DNA of 64,000 nucleotides, taken from positions 186,001 to 250,000 of the forward strand of contig NZ_SJOD01000006.1 of NCBI RefSeq assembly GCF_004331175.1, written 5' to 3'. The notes below the pieces were generated by a model. That model ran no database searches. It had not been told where the DNA came from and worked only from the letters and a program-made list of their open reading frames with translations. The position numbers and the translations under genes were made by a program. Below, piece after piece: positions 19,036-27,935 of the stretch (positions are counted from its first letter, which is position 1; every line of letters starts with the position of its first letter). This DNA comes from Acinetobacter sp. ANC 4178. GTDB lineage: Bacteria; Pseudomonadota; Gammaproteobacteria; Pseudomonadales; Moraxellaceae.

Positions 19036-19077
19036 TCCTAATCCATAACTTTTTGATCAATCGGATATTTTTCATCC

Positions 19078-19108
19078 AAAAAAAATCCCTGATGGGATCA
19101 GGGATTGA
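19078..19108 (-). terminator. Terminator after tRNA-Phe copy 2
   Basis: AATCCCTGAT/ATCAGGGATT stem with a GGG loop. The minus-strand T-run is formed by the plus-strand A-run at about 19078-19085. Confidence 0.85.
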
Positions 19109-19134
19109 AAACACAAATACGGTTTTGAAATATA

Positions 19135-19210
19135 TGGTGGCGAGACCCAGGATCGAACTGGGGACACACGGATTTTCAATCCGTTGCTCTACCTACTGAG
19201 CTATCACGCC
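19135..19210 (-). tRNA. tRNA-Phe (GAA), copy 2
   Basis: 76 nt, identical to the copy at 18921-18996, with anticodon GAA and encoded CCA. The two genes are 138 bp apart with separate promoters and terminators, so they are transcribed independently. Confidence 0.97.
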
Positions 19211-19220
19211 GATGGGGCGT

Positions 19221-19249
19221 ATTAAAGCGTTTTAAGATAAAAGCGTCAA
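19221..19249 (-). promoter_or_regulatory. Promoter of tRNA-Phe copy 2
   Basis: On the minus strand, TTGACG (19249-19244), a 17-bp spacer, TTTAAT (19226-19221), then ten bases to the tRNA start. Confidence 0.78.
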
Positions 19250-19352
19250 GCACATTTTTATGAATTTTGTATCAAATGATGACTTTTTCAGCAAATTTCA
19301 AATTTAGACCCAAAACCATACTCATTTTTATCCATCATTTAAGCTGGAATGT

Positions 19353-19381
19353 AAAAAGGCAGCACCGATGCTGCCTTTTAT
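19353..19381 (-). terminator. Terminator after the GNAT gene
   Basis: AAAAGGCAGCA/TGCTGCCTTTT stem with a CCGA loop; the minus-strand reading ends in T5. Confidence 0.85.
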
Positions 19382-19429
19382 TCAATCTCTACAGGGACAA
19401 TGCGCTTCCTGCTTCATCATCAATGCTGT

Positions 19430-19813
19430 TTAGCTAGGTAATTTATTTAAATGGGCCAAGCAACGGTGAATGGCGCCACAGCCTGGTTCAAATATCTTCA
19501 CCCCTTTGGCTTCTTCCATTCGGCAAACTTCTGCGACCAAACGCTCTGCAACACCACGACCGCGATTTGCAGGATGTACCACAATATACTCCAGCGTCTT
19601 ACTCTCACCCTGCCCTGTACACCAAATCGCGCCAATCACCTTAGTATTAAATTCTGCGGTGTAAACTAGGGTATACTGAGCTAAGTTTTGTTCAAGTTGT
19701 TCAATGGCATCTTGCCCATCACCAAATTCTGGGCTGGTGTCATACAGTCGCTCAAGCTGGCTGCGCATTTCTTCATTTTCTAGTGAAGTATAAGCATGTA
19801 CGGTAATAGGCAT
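19430..19813 (-). CDS. GNAT-family N-acetyltransferase
   Basis: A small 127-residue acetyl-CoA-dependent acyltransferase. The acetyl-CoA pyrophosphate loop is visible as YIVVHPANRGRGVAERLVAEV (R-G-R-G-V type), preceded by the beta strand YTAEFNTKVIGAIWCTGQG. The short length and the sequence layout resemble the PanM/PanZ-like or single-domain GNAT groups, but the substrate cannot be inferred. It is divergent from hisB with about 96 bp between start codons. Confidence 0.78.
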   Translation of the reverse strand: MPITVHAYTSLENEEMRSQLERLYDTSPEFGDGQDAIEQLEQNLAQYTLVYTAEFNTKVIGAIWCTGQGESKTLEYIVVHPANRGRGVAERLVAEVCRMEEAKGVKIFEPGCGAIHRCLAHLNKLPS

Positions 19814-19909
19814 TGATAAACCCTCCTGAGCAATCTAATATGCGGTGATTTCGTCACGGCGAAAAACATTTTACATCAATCATTTTTGACGTTTTTGAGG
19901 AACGTGTCT

Positions 19910-20503
19910 ATGACAGAACGTATCAGTGAAGTGGTAAGAAATACCAACGAAACCAAAATTCGAGTACGCTTAAATCTCGATGGTACAGGTCAAGGCACTT
20001 TAAACACTGGAGTTCCTTTTTTAGACCATATGATTGATCAAATCAAGCGGCATGGACTATTTGATATTGATATTCATTGTGATGGCGACTTAGAAATTGA
20101 TGATCACCATACGGTAGAAGACTGTGGTATCACGCTTGGACAAGCATTTGCCCAAGCATTAGGTGATAAAAAAGGCTTGCGTCGTTATGGACATTTTTAT
20201 GCGCCACTTGATGAATCTTTAAGCCGTGCGGTGGTCGATCTTTCTGGTCGTCCGGGTTTATTTATGGATATTCCGTTCACCCGCGCTATGATTGGCCGTT
20301 TTGATGTGGATTTATTTTCTGAATTCTTCCAAGGCTTCGTCAATCATGCCCTCATGACAGTGCACATTGACAACCTTAAAGGCAAAAATAGCCACCACCA
20401 AATTGAAAGTGTGTTCAAAGCCTTTGCTCGTGCATTGCGTATGGCGTGTGAGGTTGATCCTCGCGCTGCCAATACGATTGCGTCAACCAAAGGAAGTTTG
20501 TAA
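19910..20503 (+). CDS. hisB: Imidazoleglycerol-phosphate dehydratase
   Basis: Sixth step of histidine synthesis, imidazole-glycerol phosphate to imidazole-acetol phosphate. This is the 197-residue monofunctional form, without the phosphatase domain of enterobacterial HisB. The metal-binding motifs are [14 protein letters not shown] and [18 protein letters not shown]. The start is ATG 19910 (MTERISEV), chosen because GAGGA lies eight bases upstream; an in-frame start at 19886 lacks this. The stop overlaps the hisH start by one base (TAATG). Confidence 0.96.
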   Translation: MTERISEVVRNTNETKIRVRLNLDGTGQGTLNTGVPFLDHMIDQIKRHGLFDIDIHCDGDLEIDDHHTVEDCGITLGQAFAQALGDKKGLRRYGHFYAPLDESLSRAVVDLSGRPGLFMDIPFTRAMIGRFDVDLFSEFFQGFVNHALMTVHIDNLKGKNSHHQIESVFKAFARALRMACEVDPRAANTIASTKGSL

Positions 20504-21120
20504 TGACTCGTATTGCACTTCTTGATTATGGCATGGGCAATTTGCACTCGGCTGCAAAAGCATTGGAGCACGTTGGGGCGACTGTTGATGTCACCAACGA
20601 TCCGAAACTGATAGCTCAAGCCGACAAAATTGTGTTCCCTGGTGTCGGCGCAATGCGTGACTGTATGCAAGGCATGCATGAAGCAGGCATTGATGAAGTG
20701 GTACGCAAAGCCGCATTTAACAAGCCTGTTTTAGCTATTTGCGTAGGGATGCAGGCGCTGATGCAGCATTCTGAAGAAAATGGCGGTACAGATGCACTGG
20801 GCATTTTTGAAGGCGCAGTAAAACGCTTCCCAGACATGAATGGCTTAAAAGTGCCACACATGGGCTGGAATCAAGTGCATCAAGCGGATCCGAGCCATCC
20901 AATGTGGAACAATATTGAACAAGATGCGCGTTTCTACTTCGTGCATAGCTTTTATGTTGAGCCGAAAGACAGCAGCATTGTCGCTGCGACCTGTGATTAT
21001 GGCATTCAGTTCTGCACTGCTATTCATCAAGAAAACTTGTTCGCGACACAGTTCCATCCAGAAAAAAGTCATACGGCTGGACTACAATTGCTGAAAAACT
21101 TTGTGGAATGGAAAATTTAA
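20503..21120 (+). CDS. hisH: Imidazole glycerol phosphate synthase, glutamine amidotransferase subunit
   Basis: Supplies ammonia from glutamine to HisF. 205 residues. Class I amidotransferase triad: nucleophile Cys in [11 protein letters not shown], and His and Glu in TQFHPEKSH. The N-terminus [23 protein letters not shown] is typical. It is translationally coupled to hisB. Its synthase partner hisF lies about 10 kb downstream, a scattered arrangement that is normal in Acinetobacter. Confidence 0.96.
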   Translation: MTRIALLDYGMGNLHSAAKALEHVGATVDVTNDPKLIAQADKIVFPGVGAMRDCMQGMHEAGIDEVVRKAAFNKPVLAICVGMQALMQHSEENGGTDALGIFEGAVKRFPDMNGLKVPHMGWNQVHQADPSHPMWNNIEQDARFYFVHSFYVEPKDSSIVAATCDYGIQFCTAIHQENLFATQFHPEKSHTAGLQLLKNFVEWKI

Positions 21121-21143
21121 TTCATTTCCGCATCTATTGTATT

Positions 21144-21171
21144 AAAAGCTCAACTTCGGTTGGGCTTTTTT
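21144..21171 (+). terminator. Terminator after hisBH
   Basis: AAAAGCTCAAC/GTTGGGCTTTT stem (one G-T pair) with a TTCG tetraloop, followed by T's. Confidence 0.88.
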
Positions 21172-21291
21172 ATTCTGGATGGATTACTCTTTCATCTTCA
21201 ACATCATTTCATTATTATTTAGACAGTTACTCAATATATTTATTTAGACTTTCCAAACCTTACACTTACTAAAAATTATAGGAACATAACA

Positions 21292-21810
21292 ATGAATCCT
21301 TCTGTGAATGATTCTGCGCTGAGCGCGGCTGGACGTTTTGGACGCTTATCTTATTTTGGATGGAATGGGTTACTCCTCATCGTAGTCATGACGCTGGTGT
21401 TCATCGGTATGCTATTACTTCCCAGCTCCTCTCCAAAAATAGAGCAAAGTATGCCATTTACAACCCTTTTAGTGGTCGGGATTCTATATATTGGCATGCT
21501 GTATTTAACTTTTGTCTTTACCATTCGTCGTTTACATGACCGTAATCATAGCGGTTGGTTATCTTTACTCATATTGGTGCCCATTGCCAATATCGTGATG
21601 ATGTTGTATTTATCTATGGCAAAAGGGGATGCTCATGAAAATCAATTTGGTCCACCTAGACAGACTCAAACGTGGGAAAAGATTTTAGGCTGGATTTATA
21701 TCCTCATTTTTCCAATGGGTATTTTGTTAGCGGTTGCAATTCCTGCTTATCAAGATTATGTCCAGCGCGCACAACAGCAGCAAATTGAAATGCAACAGCA
21801 GGCTGAATAA
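21292..21810 (+). CDS. DUF805 family membrane protein
   Basis: 172 residues. The N-terminal GRFGRLSYFGWNGLL matches DUF805, followed by membrane segments near residues 26-46, 60-80 and 88-108 (YLTFVFTIRRLHDRNHSGWLSLLILVPIANIVMMLYL, which contains the typical RRLHDxxxSGW motif). A further hydrophobic stretch (ILGWIYILIFPMGILLAVAIPAYQDYVQRA) resembles a type IV pilin-like tail; the PAYQDYV string also appears in pilin N-termini, here probably fortuitous. The function is unknown. Confidence 0.8.
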   Translation: MNPSVNDSALSAAGRFGRLSYFGWNGLLLIVVMTLVFIGMLLLPSSSPKIEQSMPFTTLLVVGILYIGMLYLTFVFTIRRLHDRNHSGWLSLLILVPIANIVMMLYLSMAKGDAHENQFGPPRQTQTWEKILGWIYILIFPMGILLAVAIPAYQDYVQRAQQQQIEMQQQAE

Positions 21811-21835
21811 AGTCATGTAACTCGAATACAATTTG

Positions 21836-21860
21836 AAACCTGCATCTTGCAGGTTTTATT
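21836..21860 (+). terminator. Terminator after the DUF805 gene
   Basis: AAACCTGCA/TGCAGGTTT stem with a TCT loop, followed by TATTTT. Confidence 0.75.
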
Positions 21861-21915
21861 TTGCCTTTAAAATTAAAAAGCGCTAGTCTGCTTAAAAAGA
21901 TAGCTTTGAATTCAA

Positions 21916-22551
21916 ATGAATCATCTTCACACCACCTCTCCTCTCCCAAGCAAAGAACAAATTCAACAATTGCCTGTTTTTCAAAATTTGGCACCTGAGC
22001 AGATTCAACTGATTTCCAAGCTAGAACACTGCCACGCCCTGCAAAATGAACTGTTTGCCGCACCGTTCTTTGGTTTCGATTCTGAATCGAAACCCACCTT
22101 TCGCAAAGGTGAAGTTGCAACTGGCCCACATGTCATTCAATTGGCAACCGTCAACAAGGCGTATATTTTCCAAATTAGCCCAGCCATTTTGGACTTTTTA
22201 ACCCCAATTTTTGAAAATCCAGAACAATTGAAGGTTGGCTTTGGTCTCAAAAATGATGCCCATCTATTTCGTAAAAAAGGCATTCATTTCAATCAAGTGC
22301 TTGATCTTTCCAAAGCTTTTACCGCCTTTGGCATCACAACGCCTGTAGGCGTTAAAAATGCCATGGCATTGCTGTTTCAGGTCAATTTCCCCAAAAGTAA
22401 AAGTGTCAGCACCTCAAACTGGAGTAAATTTCCTCTAAGCGCTGCGCAAATCCAATATGCGGCGGCTGATGCCTACGCACCCGTACTGATTTATCAAGAA
22501 TTGCAGCGTTTAGGCATTACTTTACCTACTGCACAGCATAGAACGAAATAA
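21916..22551 (+). CDS. 3'-5' exonuclease domain protein (RNase D/WRN-like)
   Basis: 211 residues of the DEDD exonuclease fold. Motif I is FFGFDSESKPTF (D-x-E), motif II is VGFGLKNDAHLFRKKG (the N-D-x-H-L-F pattern), and motif III is QIQYAAADAYAPVLIYQEL (Y..AD..D/A.L type, as in DEDDy enzymes). It probably trims RNA or DNA 3' ends; the lack of an HRDC domain separates it from RNase D. The substrate is unknown. Confidence 0.8.
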   Translation: MNHLHTTSPLPSKEQIQQLPVFQNLAPEQIQLISKLEHCHALQNELFAAPFFGFDSESKPTFRKGEVATGPHVIQLATVNKAYIFQISPAILDFLTPIFENPEQLKVGFGLKNDAHLFRKKGIHFNQVLDLSKAFTAFGITTPVGVKNAMALLFQVNFPKSKSVSTSNWSKFPLSAAQIQYAAADAYAPVLIYQELQRLGITLPTAQHRTK

Positions 22552-22636
22552 AAGCAACATCTTGCTTAGATATTTGCCAATACTTTGCTAAGATTGCGGC
22601 GAATAAATTCTATAAGATCGGGTAAGGAGCGAAAGC

Positions 22637-23368
22637 ATGCTGATCATCCCTGCAATTGACCTGAAAGATGGCAAATGTGTCCGTTTAAAACAAGGCCGTA
22701 TGGAAGACGATACCGTATTTTCTGATGACCCTGTCGCAACTGCACAGCATTGGGTTAATGAAGGCGCACGTCGCTTACATTTGGTCGACTTAAACGGTGC
22801 TTTCGCAGGTACCCCGATTCATAAACCTGTGGTTGAAGCGATTGCCAAAGCACAACCTGAGCTGCCAATTCAAATTGGTGGCGGTATTCGTTCACTGGAA
22901 ACCATTGAGCATTATTTAGATGCTGGTGTGTCTTTTGTGATTATTGGCACCAAAGCGGTGAAAGAACCTGAGTTTGTCGAAGAAGCGTGTAAGAAATTTG
23001 CAGGTCATATCATTGTCGGTATTGATGCCATCAATGGTATGGTCGCAACCGATGGTTGGGCCAATGTCACTGACGTGAAAGCTACAGATTTGGCAAAACG
23101 TTTTGCAGATGCAGGCGTATCGAGCATTGTGTATACCGATATTGCCCGTGATGGCATGATGCAAGGTGTGAACGTGGAACAAACCGTTCATTTGGCACAA
23201 TACTCAGGCTTGCCAGTGATTGCCTCTGGTGGTGTGACCAATCTAGATGACGTACGCAACTTAAAAGGTCAACCAGGTATTCTGGGTGCAATTACAGGTC
23301 GTGCCATTTATGAAGGTTCATTGAACTTACGTGAAGCACAACTGTTATTGGATCAGCAATCGCTTTAA
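22637..23368 (+). CDS. hisA: ProFAR isomerase (1-(5-phosphoribosyl)-5-[(5-phosphoribosylamino)methylideneamino]imidazole-4-carboxamide isomerase)
   Basis: Fourth histidine step, a (beta/alpha)8 barrel of 243 residues. The catalytic Asp near the N-terminus is in [18 protein letters not shown] and the second Asp region is [13 protein letters not shown]. Phosphate-binding glycines are in QIGGGIRS and [18 protein letters not shown] lies about eight bases before the ATG. It is a separate transcription unit from hisBH. Confidence 0.96.
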   Translation: MLIIPAIDLKDGKCVRLKQGRMEDDTVFSDDPVATAQHWVNEGARRLHLVDLNGAFAGTPIHKPVVEAIAKAQPELPIQIGGGIRSLETIEHYLDAGVSFVIIGTKAVKEPEFVEEACKKFAGHIIVGIDAINGMVATDGWANVTDVKATDLAKRFADAGVSSIVYTDIARDGMMQGVNVEQTVHLAQYSGLPVIASGGVTNLDDVRNLKGQPGILGAITGRAIYEGSLNLREAQLLLDQQSL

Positions 23369-23374
23369 GTCCAA

Positions 23375-23413
23375 GCAATAAAAAAGAGGTCAAATGACCT
23401 CTTTTTTTATTGC
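23375..23413. terminator. Terminator after hisA
   Basis: A long stem (GCAATAAAAAAGAGGTCA with TGACCTCTTTTTTTATTGC) that works on both strands between hisA and the convergent regulator gene. Confidence 0.9.
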
Positions 23414-23443
23414 TGAAAATTAGATTCAGCCCATATGCTCGCT

Positions 23444-23992
23444 TTAGTAAATTGCATTGCGAATAAATTTAAGCGGAACTTCGGCCTGATTAATGTAACG
23501 GTATTCAATCGTACTGGCATACACGATCGATTCGCCTGCATGGAGTACTTGCACTTCACCTGCCAAATCTAGGGTAAGTTCCCCTTCAATCACATACAAC
23601 ATCTCACGATAGCCTTCAGGGTCGGGTTCGGCACAATATTGTTCATGGGGGGCTAAAGTCCACGTCCAAAGCTCCACCTTTTTACTGGCGAATGTGGAGG
23701 CCAAAAGTATTGCTTCACTTTGGGCTTGTGTTCCTTGCCATGCCAACGCATTCACAACGGCTTGACCGTGTTGTTCTGGTGCAGCAATCATCTGCGCAAA
23801 ATCCACTTCAAGTACATCGGCAATTAAGCTCAGTTTTGCCAGACTAATATTGTCTTGGCCAGTTTCCACACCTGCCACCATACGCCGACTTAAACCTGCC
23901 AAATCTGCCAATTGCTGTTGACTTAAGCCTTTTAAATTACGGTAATGGCGAACATTTTGACTCACATATTGTAAAACCGCAGGATGCTTCAT
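23444..23992 (-). CDS. XRE-family HTH regulator with C-terminal cupin domain
   Basis: 182 residues. N-terminal helix-turn-helix: NLKGLSQQQLADLAGLSRRMVAGVETGQDNISLAKLSLIADVL (about residues 18-60). C-terminal cupin barrel: GYREMLYVIEGELTLDLAGEVQVLHAGESIVYASTIEYRYIN. Such regulators usually repress a neighbouring metabolic or transport gene and sense a small ligand in the cupin. It is divergent from an EamA-type transporter, with two palindromes in between, so it probably controls that transporter and itself. Confidence 0.88.
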   Translation of the reverse strand: MKHPAVLQYVSQNVRHYRNLKGLSQQQLADLAGLSRRMVAGVETGQDNISLAKLSLIADVLEVDFAQMIAAPEQHGQAVVNALAWQGTQAQSEAILLASTFASKKVELWTWTLAPHEQYCAEPDPEGYREMLYVIEGELTLDLAGEVQVLHAGESIVYASTIEYRYINQAEVPLKFIRNAIY

Positions 23993-24014
23993 ATTGGCAT
24001 TTCAAGGAAAATTT

Positions 24015-24071
24015 GAGCAATATATTGCACAAAAAATAAAAGCATGGCAAGCTATGTGCAATATACTGCAC
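24015..24071. promoter_or_regulatory. Pair of 16-bp palindromic operators
   Basis: GAGCAATATATTGCAC (24015-24030) and GTGCAATATACTGCAC (24056-24071) are near-perfect palindromes of consensus GTGCAATATATTGCAC. Their centres are 41 bp apart, about four helical turns on the same face. They lie between the divergent XRE-cupin regulator and the transporter and are probably sites for that regulator. Confidence 0.7.
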
Positions 24072-24080
24072 ACAACTCGA

Positions 24081-24989
24081 ATGATCGCTATGTTCAATGC
24101 ACGTTTTGGCTCCAATGCTCCTGTGATTTCCCTGATACTCATTACCTTTATTTGGGGCGGTACATTTTTGACTGTGAAATATGCACTTAATTTCAGCTCC
24201 CCGATGTTTTTTGTGGGTTGTCGTTTTGCCTGTGCAGCAACCATTATTGGCTTATTTTCTTTTAAGCAGCTCAAACAGATTACCAGACAAGACTTATTCG
24301 CAGGTTGTATGATCGGTTGTATGCTCACCATCGGCTATGGTACGCAAACTGTAGGTTTACAAACCATTAGTAGCAGTGAGTCGGCATTTTTAACGGCATT
24401 GTATGTGCCCTTAGTGCCTGTATTATTGTGGCTAATTTTCCGTAAAGCCCCTCATTTTATGATTTGGATTGGCGCATGTTGCGCGTTTATAGGCTTAGTT
24501 TTATTGACGGGGAATGGTTTCCATGCAATTGCTTTGAATTTTGGACAGGTGGTGACTTTACTTGGTGCGATTGGGATCGCGCTGGAAATTATTCTGATTG
24601 GGTATTTCGCGCCAAAAGTAAACTTAAGTCGAGTGACGGTCATTCAACTGGCGGTGGCTTCCCTGCTTGCTTTCGCCTCAATGCCTTTGGTGGGCGAACA
24701 TACCATTCCTAGCTTTTCATGGCCTTTGTTGAGTATTGCGATGGGTTTGGGTCTCGCCAGTGCCTTGATCCAATACGTCATGAATTGGGCACAACGTTCG
24801 GTAGCACCTTCCCAAGCAGCCATTATTTATGCAGGTGAACCTGTTTGGGCGGCACTTTTTGGACGCCTTGCAGGTGAACGCTTAGCACCATTGGCTTTAT
24901 TGGGCGGTGTTTTGGTGGTCTTTGGTATTCTCATCAGTGAATGGAAACCCAAGCGATTGAAAGCCAAAACAGAAATCGAACAACTCTAA
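24081..24989 (+). CDS. EamA/DMT-superfamily transporter
   Basis: Inner-membrane protein of about 302 residues with ten predicted membrane segments in two EamA repeats (LILITFIWGGTFLTVKYALNFSSPMFFVGCRF in the first; LASALIQYVMNWAQRSVAPSQAAIIYAGEPVWAALFG in the second). The family exports or imports amino acids and metabolites; the substrate is unknown. The start is uncertain (24081 or 24090); the longer reading from 23994 would run through the operator pair and overlap the promoter, so it is rejected. Confidence 0.82.
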   Translation: MIAMFNARFGSNAPVISLILITFIWGGTFLTVKYALNFSSPMFFVGCRFACAATIIGLFSFKQLKQITRQDLFAGCMIGCMLTIGYGTQTVGLQTISSSESAFLTALYVPLVPVLLWLIFRKAPHFMIWIGACCAFIGLVLLTGNGFHAIALNFGQVVTLLGAIGIALEIILIGYFAPKVNLSRVTVIQLAVASLLAFASMPLVGEHTIPSFSWPLLSIAMGLGLASALIQYVMNWAQRSVAPSQAAIIYAGEPVWAALFGRLAGERLAPLALLGGVLVVFGILISEWKPKRLKAKTEIEQL

Positions 24990-25004
24990 TCACCCAAAAC
25001 AAAA

Positions 25005-25041
25005 CGATGAAGTCGGCAGGTTCATTCCATCGACTTCATCA
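25005..25041. terminator. Hairpin between convergent genes
   Basis: GATGAAGTCG (25006-25015) pairs with CGACTTCATC (25031-25040). There is no clear T-run, so it is a weak terminator candidate. Confidence 0.45.
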
Positions 25042-25054
25042 TCACGTTATCGCT

Positions 25055-26476
25055 TTAGAAAGACACCATTTTCCCCGGATTCATCATGGCACCAATGCCA
25101 TACATGCTTTTGGCAATTGGAATCACGATAGGTGCCAGTGCACGTCCCATCGGAATGTTGATGTGCTGAATTTTGGTCAGCATTTCAAAATCATCCGACA
25201 GCCCCAAGAAATCATCGGCAATGGCTTTACCAATCCGTACGGTTTGTGCCACGCCATGCCCACTCCAACCATGTACCGCGTAAATAGGAAATTGATTACC
25301 AAATTTGCGGCTGTCAGTAGCCCCATTCACGGTTAAATCAGTGGTCCCACTCCAGACAAAATCAAGCTCAACATTTTTGAGCTGCGGAAATACATGTTGA
25401 ATACGCCCTAACAAATAATCATGTGTTTGAGCGGCATCCCAACACGAACCCGTTCCCTCGCCCCCAAACAATAAGCGGTTTTGAGATACGCCACGATAAT
25501 AGTCAATCTGGAACTGTGTATCGTAGACGGGTAGATCCGTTGGTAACAATGCTTTTAAATCAAGCTCTAGTGGTGCTGTGGTACACACATAAGTATAAAA
25601 AGGAATGGTGGTTTGTTTATGTTCTTCCAATAGTGTAAACGACGCATGATGCACGGCCATGACCACACTTTTGCGCGCTTTAATCACCCCATTGGCCGTG
25701 GTCACATAAAGACCATCGGCACGTTCTTGAATGGATTGCACTTCCGTTTGCTCATAAATTTTGCCACCATTTTGACAAAAACCATATGCCAAACCCCGGG
25801 TTAATGCTAAGGGATGAATATGACCGCCTAAACGATCTAACAAGCCGCCAAAATAATGTTCAGATTGAACATGCTCACGCAATTCGTCCTGATTCAAAAT
25901 TGAGGTATGAGTTTCTTCTAAATATTCACGTGCTTGCATTCCATCACGTAAAGCATCTAAATGTCCAGGATGCACCGCAGCCGTGATATGACCCCGCTTG
26001 CGTTGCAAATCCAAATCATATTTTTCACTGATGCCATCAATTAACGCCATGGCTTCTGTAGAGGTAAAGTGCCATAACTTTTTCGCATCTTCAAAACTAA
26101 AATGCTCCACCATGGTTTCGGCTTCCCAACGTGCCAAACCTGGCGTCAGTTGCCCACCATTACGTCCAGATGCAGCACTGCCAATGCGATTTTTTTCAAC
26201 CAATACGGTTTCTACGCCTTGTTCAGCCAAATGCAAAGCCGTAGATGTCCCCAATAAGCCACCACCAATCACCAGTACATCACAGACCAGATCGGCATTT
26301 AAAGTCTCAAATTGATGCCATGTTTTGAGCGAGCTTTCATAGTAATTTGCAGGATGACTAAACTCGCCTCGCTTTGGATTGAGCCAGTTCCACTCTTTAC
26401 CGCTGTGTAAAGCGTGGCTGGCTTTATACTCCACGTCATTTTCAAATATTGGTTTATTCATCTTCATGTCATTCAC
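25055..26476 (-). CDS. FAD-dependent amine/amino-acid oxidoreductase (DadA/PuuB-like)
   Basis: 473 residues. The Rossmann FAD-binding motif is CDVLVIGGGLLGTSTALHLAEQGVETVLVE (about residues 64-93), followed by GRNGGQLTPGLARW, which is typical of the gamma-glutamylputrescine oxidase/glycine oxidase group. The N-terminal NWLNPKRGEFSHPANYYESSLKTWHQFETL also resembles PuuB. The C-terminal GWSGHGVAQTVRIGKAIADDFLG closes the FAD site. It is followed downstream in the same direction by no partner, but an APC permease gene lies 30 bp upstream, suggesting uptake and oxidation of an amine or amino acid. Confidence 0.85.
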   Translation of the reverse strand: MNDMKMNKPIFENDVEYKASHALHSGKEWNWLNPKRGEFSHPANYYESSLKTWHQFETLNADLVCDVLVIGGGLLGTSTALHLAEQGVETVLVEKNRIGSAASGRNGGQLTPGLARWEAETMVEHFSFEDAKKLWHFTSTEAMALIDGISEKYDLDLQRKRGHITAAVHPGHLDALRDGMQAREYLEETHTSILNQDELREHVQSEHYFGGLLDRLGGHIHPLALTRGLAYGFCQNGGKIYEQTEVQSIQERADGLYVTTANGVIKARKSVVMAVHHASFTLLEEHKQTTIPFYTYVCTTAPLELDLKALLPTDLPVYDTQFQIDYYRGVSQNRLLFGGEGTGSCWDAAQTHDYLLGRIQHVFPQLKNVELDFVWSGTTDLTVNGATDSRKFGNQFPIYAVHGWSGHGVAQTVRIGKAIADDFLGLSDDFEMLTKIQHINIPMGRALAPIVIPIAKSMYGIGAMMNPGKMVSF

Positions 26477-26506
26477 ACTCTTATGTATCCCATTTTTGGG
26501 TCGGGT

Positions 26507-27838
26507 CTAATACGCATTTTCGATCACAATATTTTGTCTTTTCAGTCTTTTATAGATAAATAGTGCGATACCGACAGCCAACCAAGAACATCCGAAGATC
26601 AAGGCATTACGCTCTAAATTCACCCAAAGCCCAATCATGACCATCACCGATAAAAGCGGCAGAATCAGGTTGAAAAATTTATTCTTCAAACCTTGTGTTT
26701 GTTTATCGCGCAAATAGAATTTGGCAAAGACCGAGAAATTTACTGCGGTAAAGGCAATTAAAGCACCAAAACTAATCATGCTCACCACCGTCGCTAACTC
26801 AAGGAAAATGGCAGACAGTGAAATCAGCCCGATGGTCAATACGGCATACAGTGGAGTACCCAATTTTGCATGCAATTGCCCAAACGTTGCTTTGGGGAAA
26901 ATACCATCTTTAGCCATAATATGAATTAAACGTGAAGCACTGGCATGCGTCGCCAAACCTGACGCAAAGGTATTCATAATTTGGCCACACAAGAAAATGG
27001 CTTGGAATAAAGCGCCTCCCACATACAATACAATTTCAGGTAATGCTTCATCTGGTTTGTTAAAGCGTACATTGCTTGGGAAATACAATTGAATAAACCA
27101 TGAAGCCGAGAAGAAGATAACTCCTCCCACCAATGTGGTGAGCAACACCGCACGTGGAATATTCTTTTTCGGATCTTTAGTTTCATGTGCCAATGTGGTC
27201 ACGGCATCGAAACCCAAAAATGAAAAACACAGAATAGATGCACCCGCAATTAAAGGCAGAACTGTGGTATCACCATTAAATAGAGGTGCCAAGGTCAATA
27301 CATGCGCATAACCTTGTTCTGAACCCACACCCTGAATAACCAGATAAATAAATACAATCATGAGCAAGAGTGGCAGAAATACAAAAAGCAGACTTAAATT
27401 TGCCAGAATATTGATGCGGAAGCAGTTAATCAGCGTCACGATGCCTGTAAATAACGTGACCCAGACCCAATACGGGACACTTGGAATCACCGCCTCTAAA
27501 TAAATACCTGCCAGTAAAGCATTCACCAAAGGCAGTAAAAGATAATCCAACAGTGAACACCAACCGACAAAGAAGCCGGCTTTTGCCCCACAGGACTGAG
27601 CGGTGTAATTATAAGCTGAACCTGAATCTTCACTGATTCGACTGAAACGTGCGTAACTAAACGCAGTTAAGAGCATTGCAAATAGCGCCAAAATATAGGC
27701 GAGTGGCACTCGACCTTCGGTCACCCCCGAGACGATACCAAAGGTATCGAATACCACCATAGGGGTCATATAAGCCACACCAATAATAATGACTTGCCAC
27801 AAGGACAACGATCTTAAAGAAACCTCTGTTCTTTTCAT
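26507..27838 (-). CDS. APC-family amino acid/polyamine permease
   Basis: 443-residue inner-membrane transporter with about 12 membrane helices. The N-terminal LSLWQVIIIGVAYMTPMVVFDTFGIVSGVTEGRVPLAYILALFAMLLTAFSYARFSR contains the TM1/TM2 unwound region of APC transporters. GASILCFSFLGFDAVTTLAHETKDPKKNIPRAV is the characteristic TM6/loop. It resembles PuuP/YhdG-like permeases. It is probably cotranscribed with the downstream oxidoreductase (30-bp gap). The substrate, perhaps putrescine or an amino acid, is inferred. Confidence 0.85.
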   Translation of the reverse strand: MKRTEVSLRSLSLWQVIIIGVAYMTPMVVFDTFGIVSGVTEGRVPLAYILALFAMLLTAFSYARFSRISEDSGSAYNYTAQSCGAKAGFFVGWCSLLDYLLLPLVNALLAGIYLEAVIPSVPYWVWVTLFTGIVTLINCFRINILANLSLLFVFLPLLLMIVFIYLVIQGVGSEQGYAHVLTLAPLFNGDTTVLPLIAGASILCFSFLGFDAVTTLAHETKDPKKNIPRAVLLTTLVGGVIFFSASWFIQLYFPSNVRFNKPDEALPEIVLYVGGALFQAIFLCGQIMNTFASGLATHASASRLIHIMAKDGIFPKATFGQLHAKLGTPLYAVLTIGLISLSAIFLELATVVSMISFGALIAFTAVNFSVFAKFYLRDKQTQGLKNKFFNLILPLLSVMVMIGLWVNLERNALIFGCSWLAVGIALFIYKRLKRQNIVIENAY

Positions 27839-27935
27839 TTAAACTCCATTTACATATTTTATTTAACTTAATTATTTTTTTGCAACAACTATGCCATATA
27901 ATATAAAAAATCTTATTTTAAAATGAGACAAGTTA

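Noticed and set aside
18921..19210. tRNA-Phe pair as an island attachment duplication
   Set aside because: Both copies are complete, with own promoters and terminators, and no integrase or foreign genes lie between them.
23994..24080. Longer EamA transporter start at 23994
   Set aside because: It would translate through both palindromic operators and begins two bases from the divergent regulator start.
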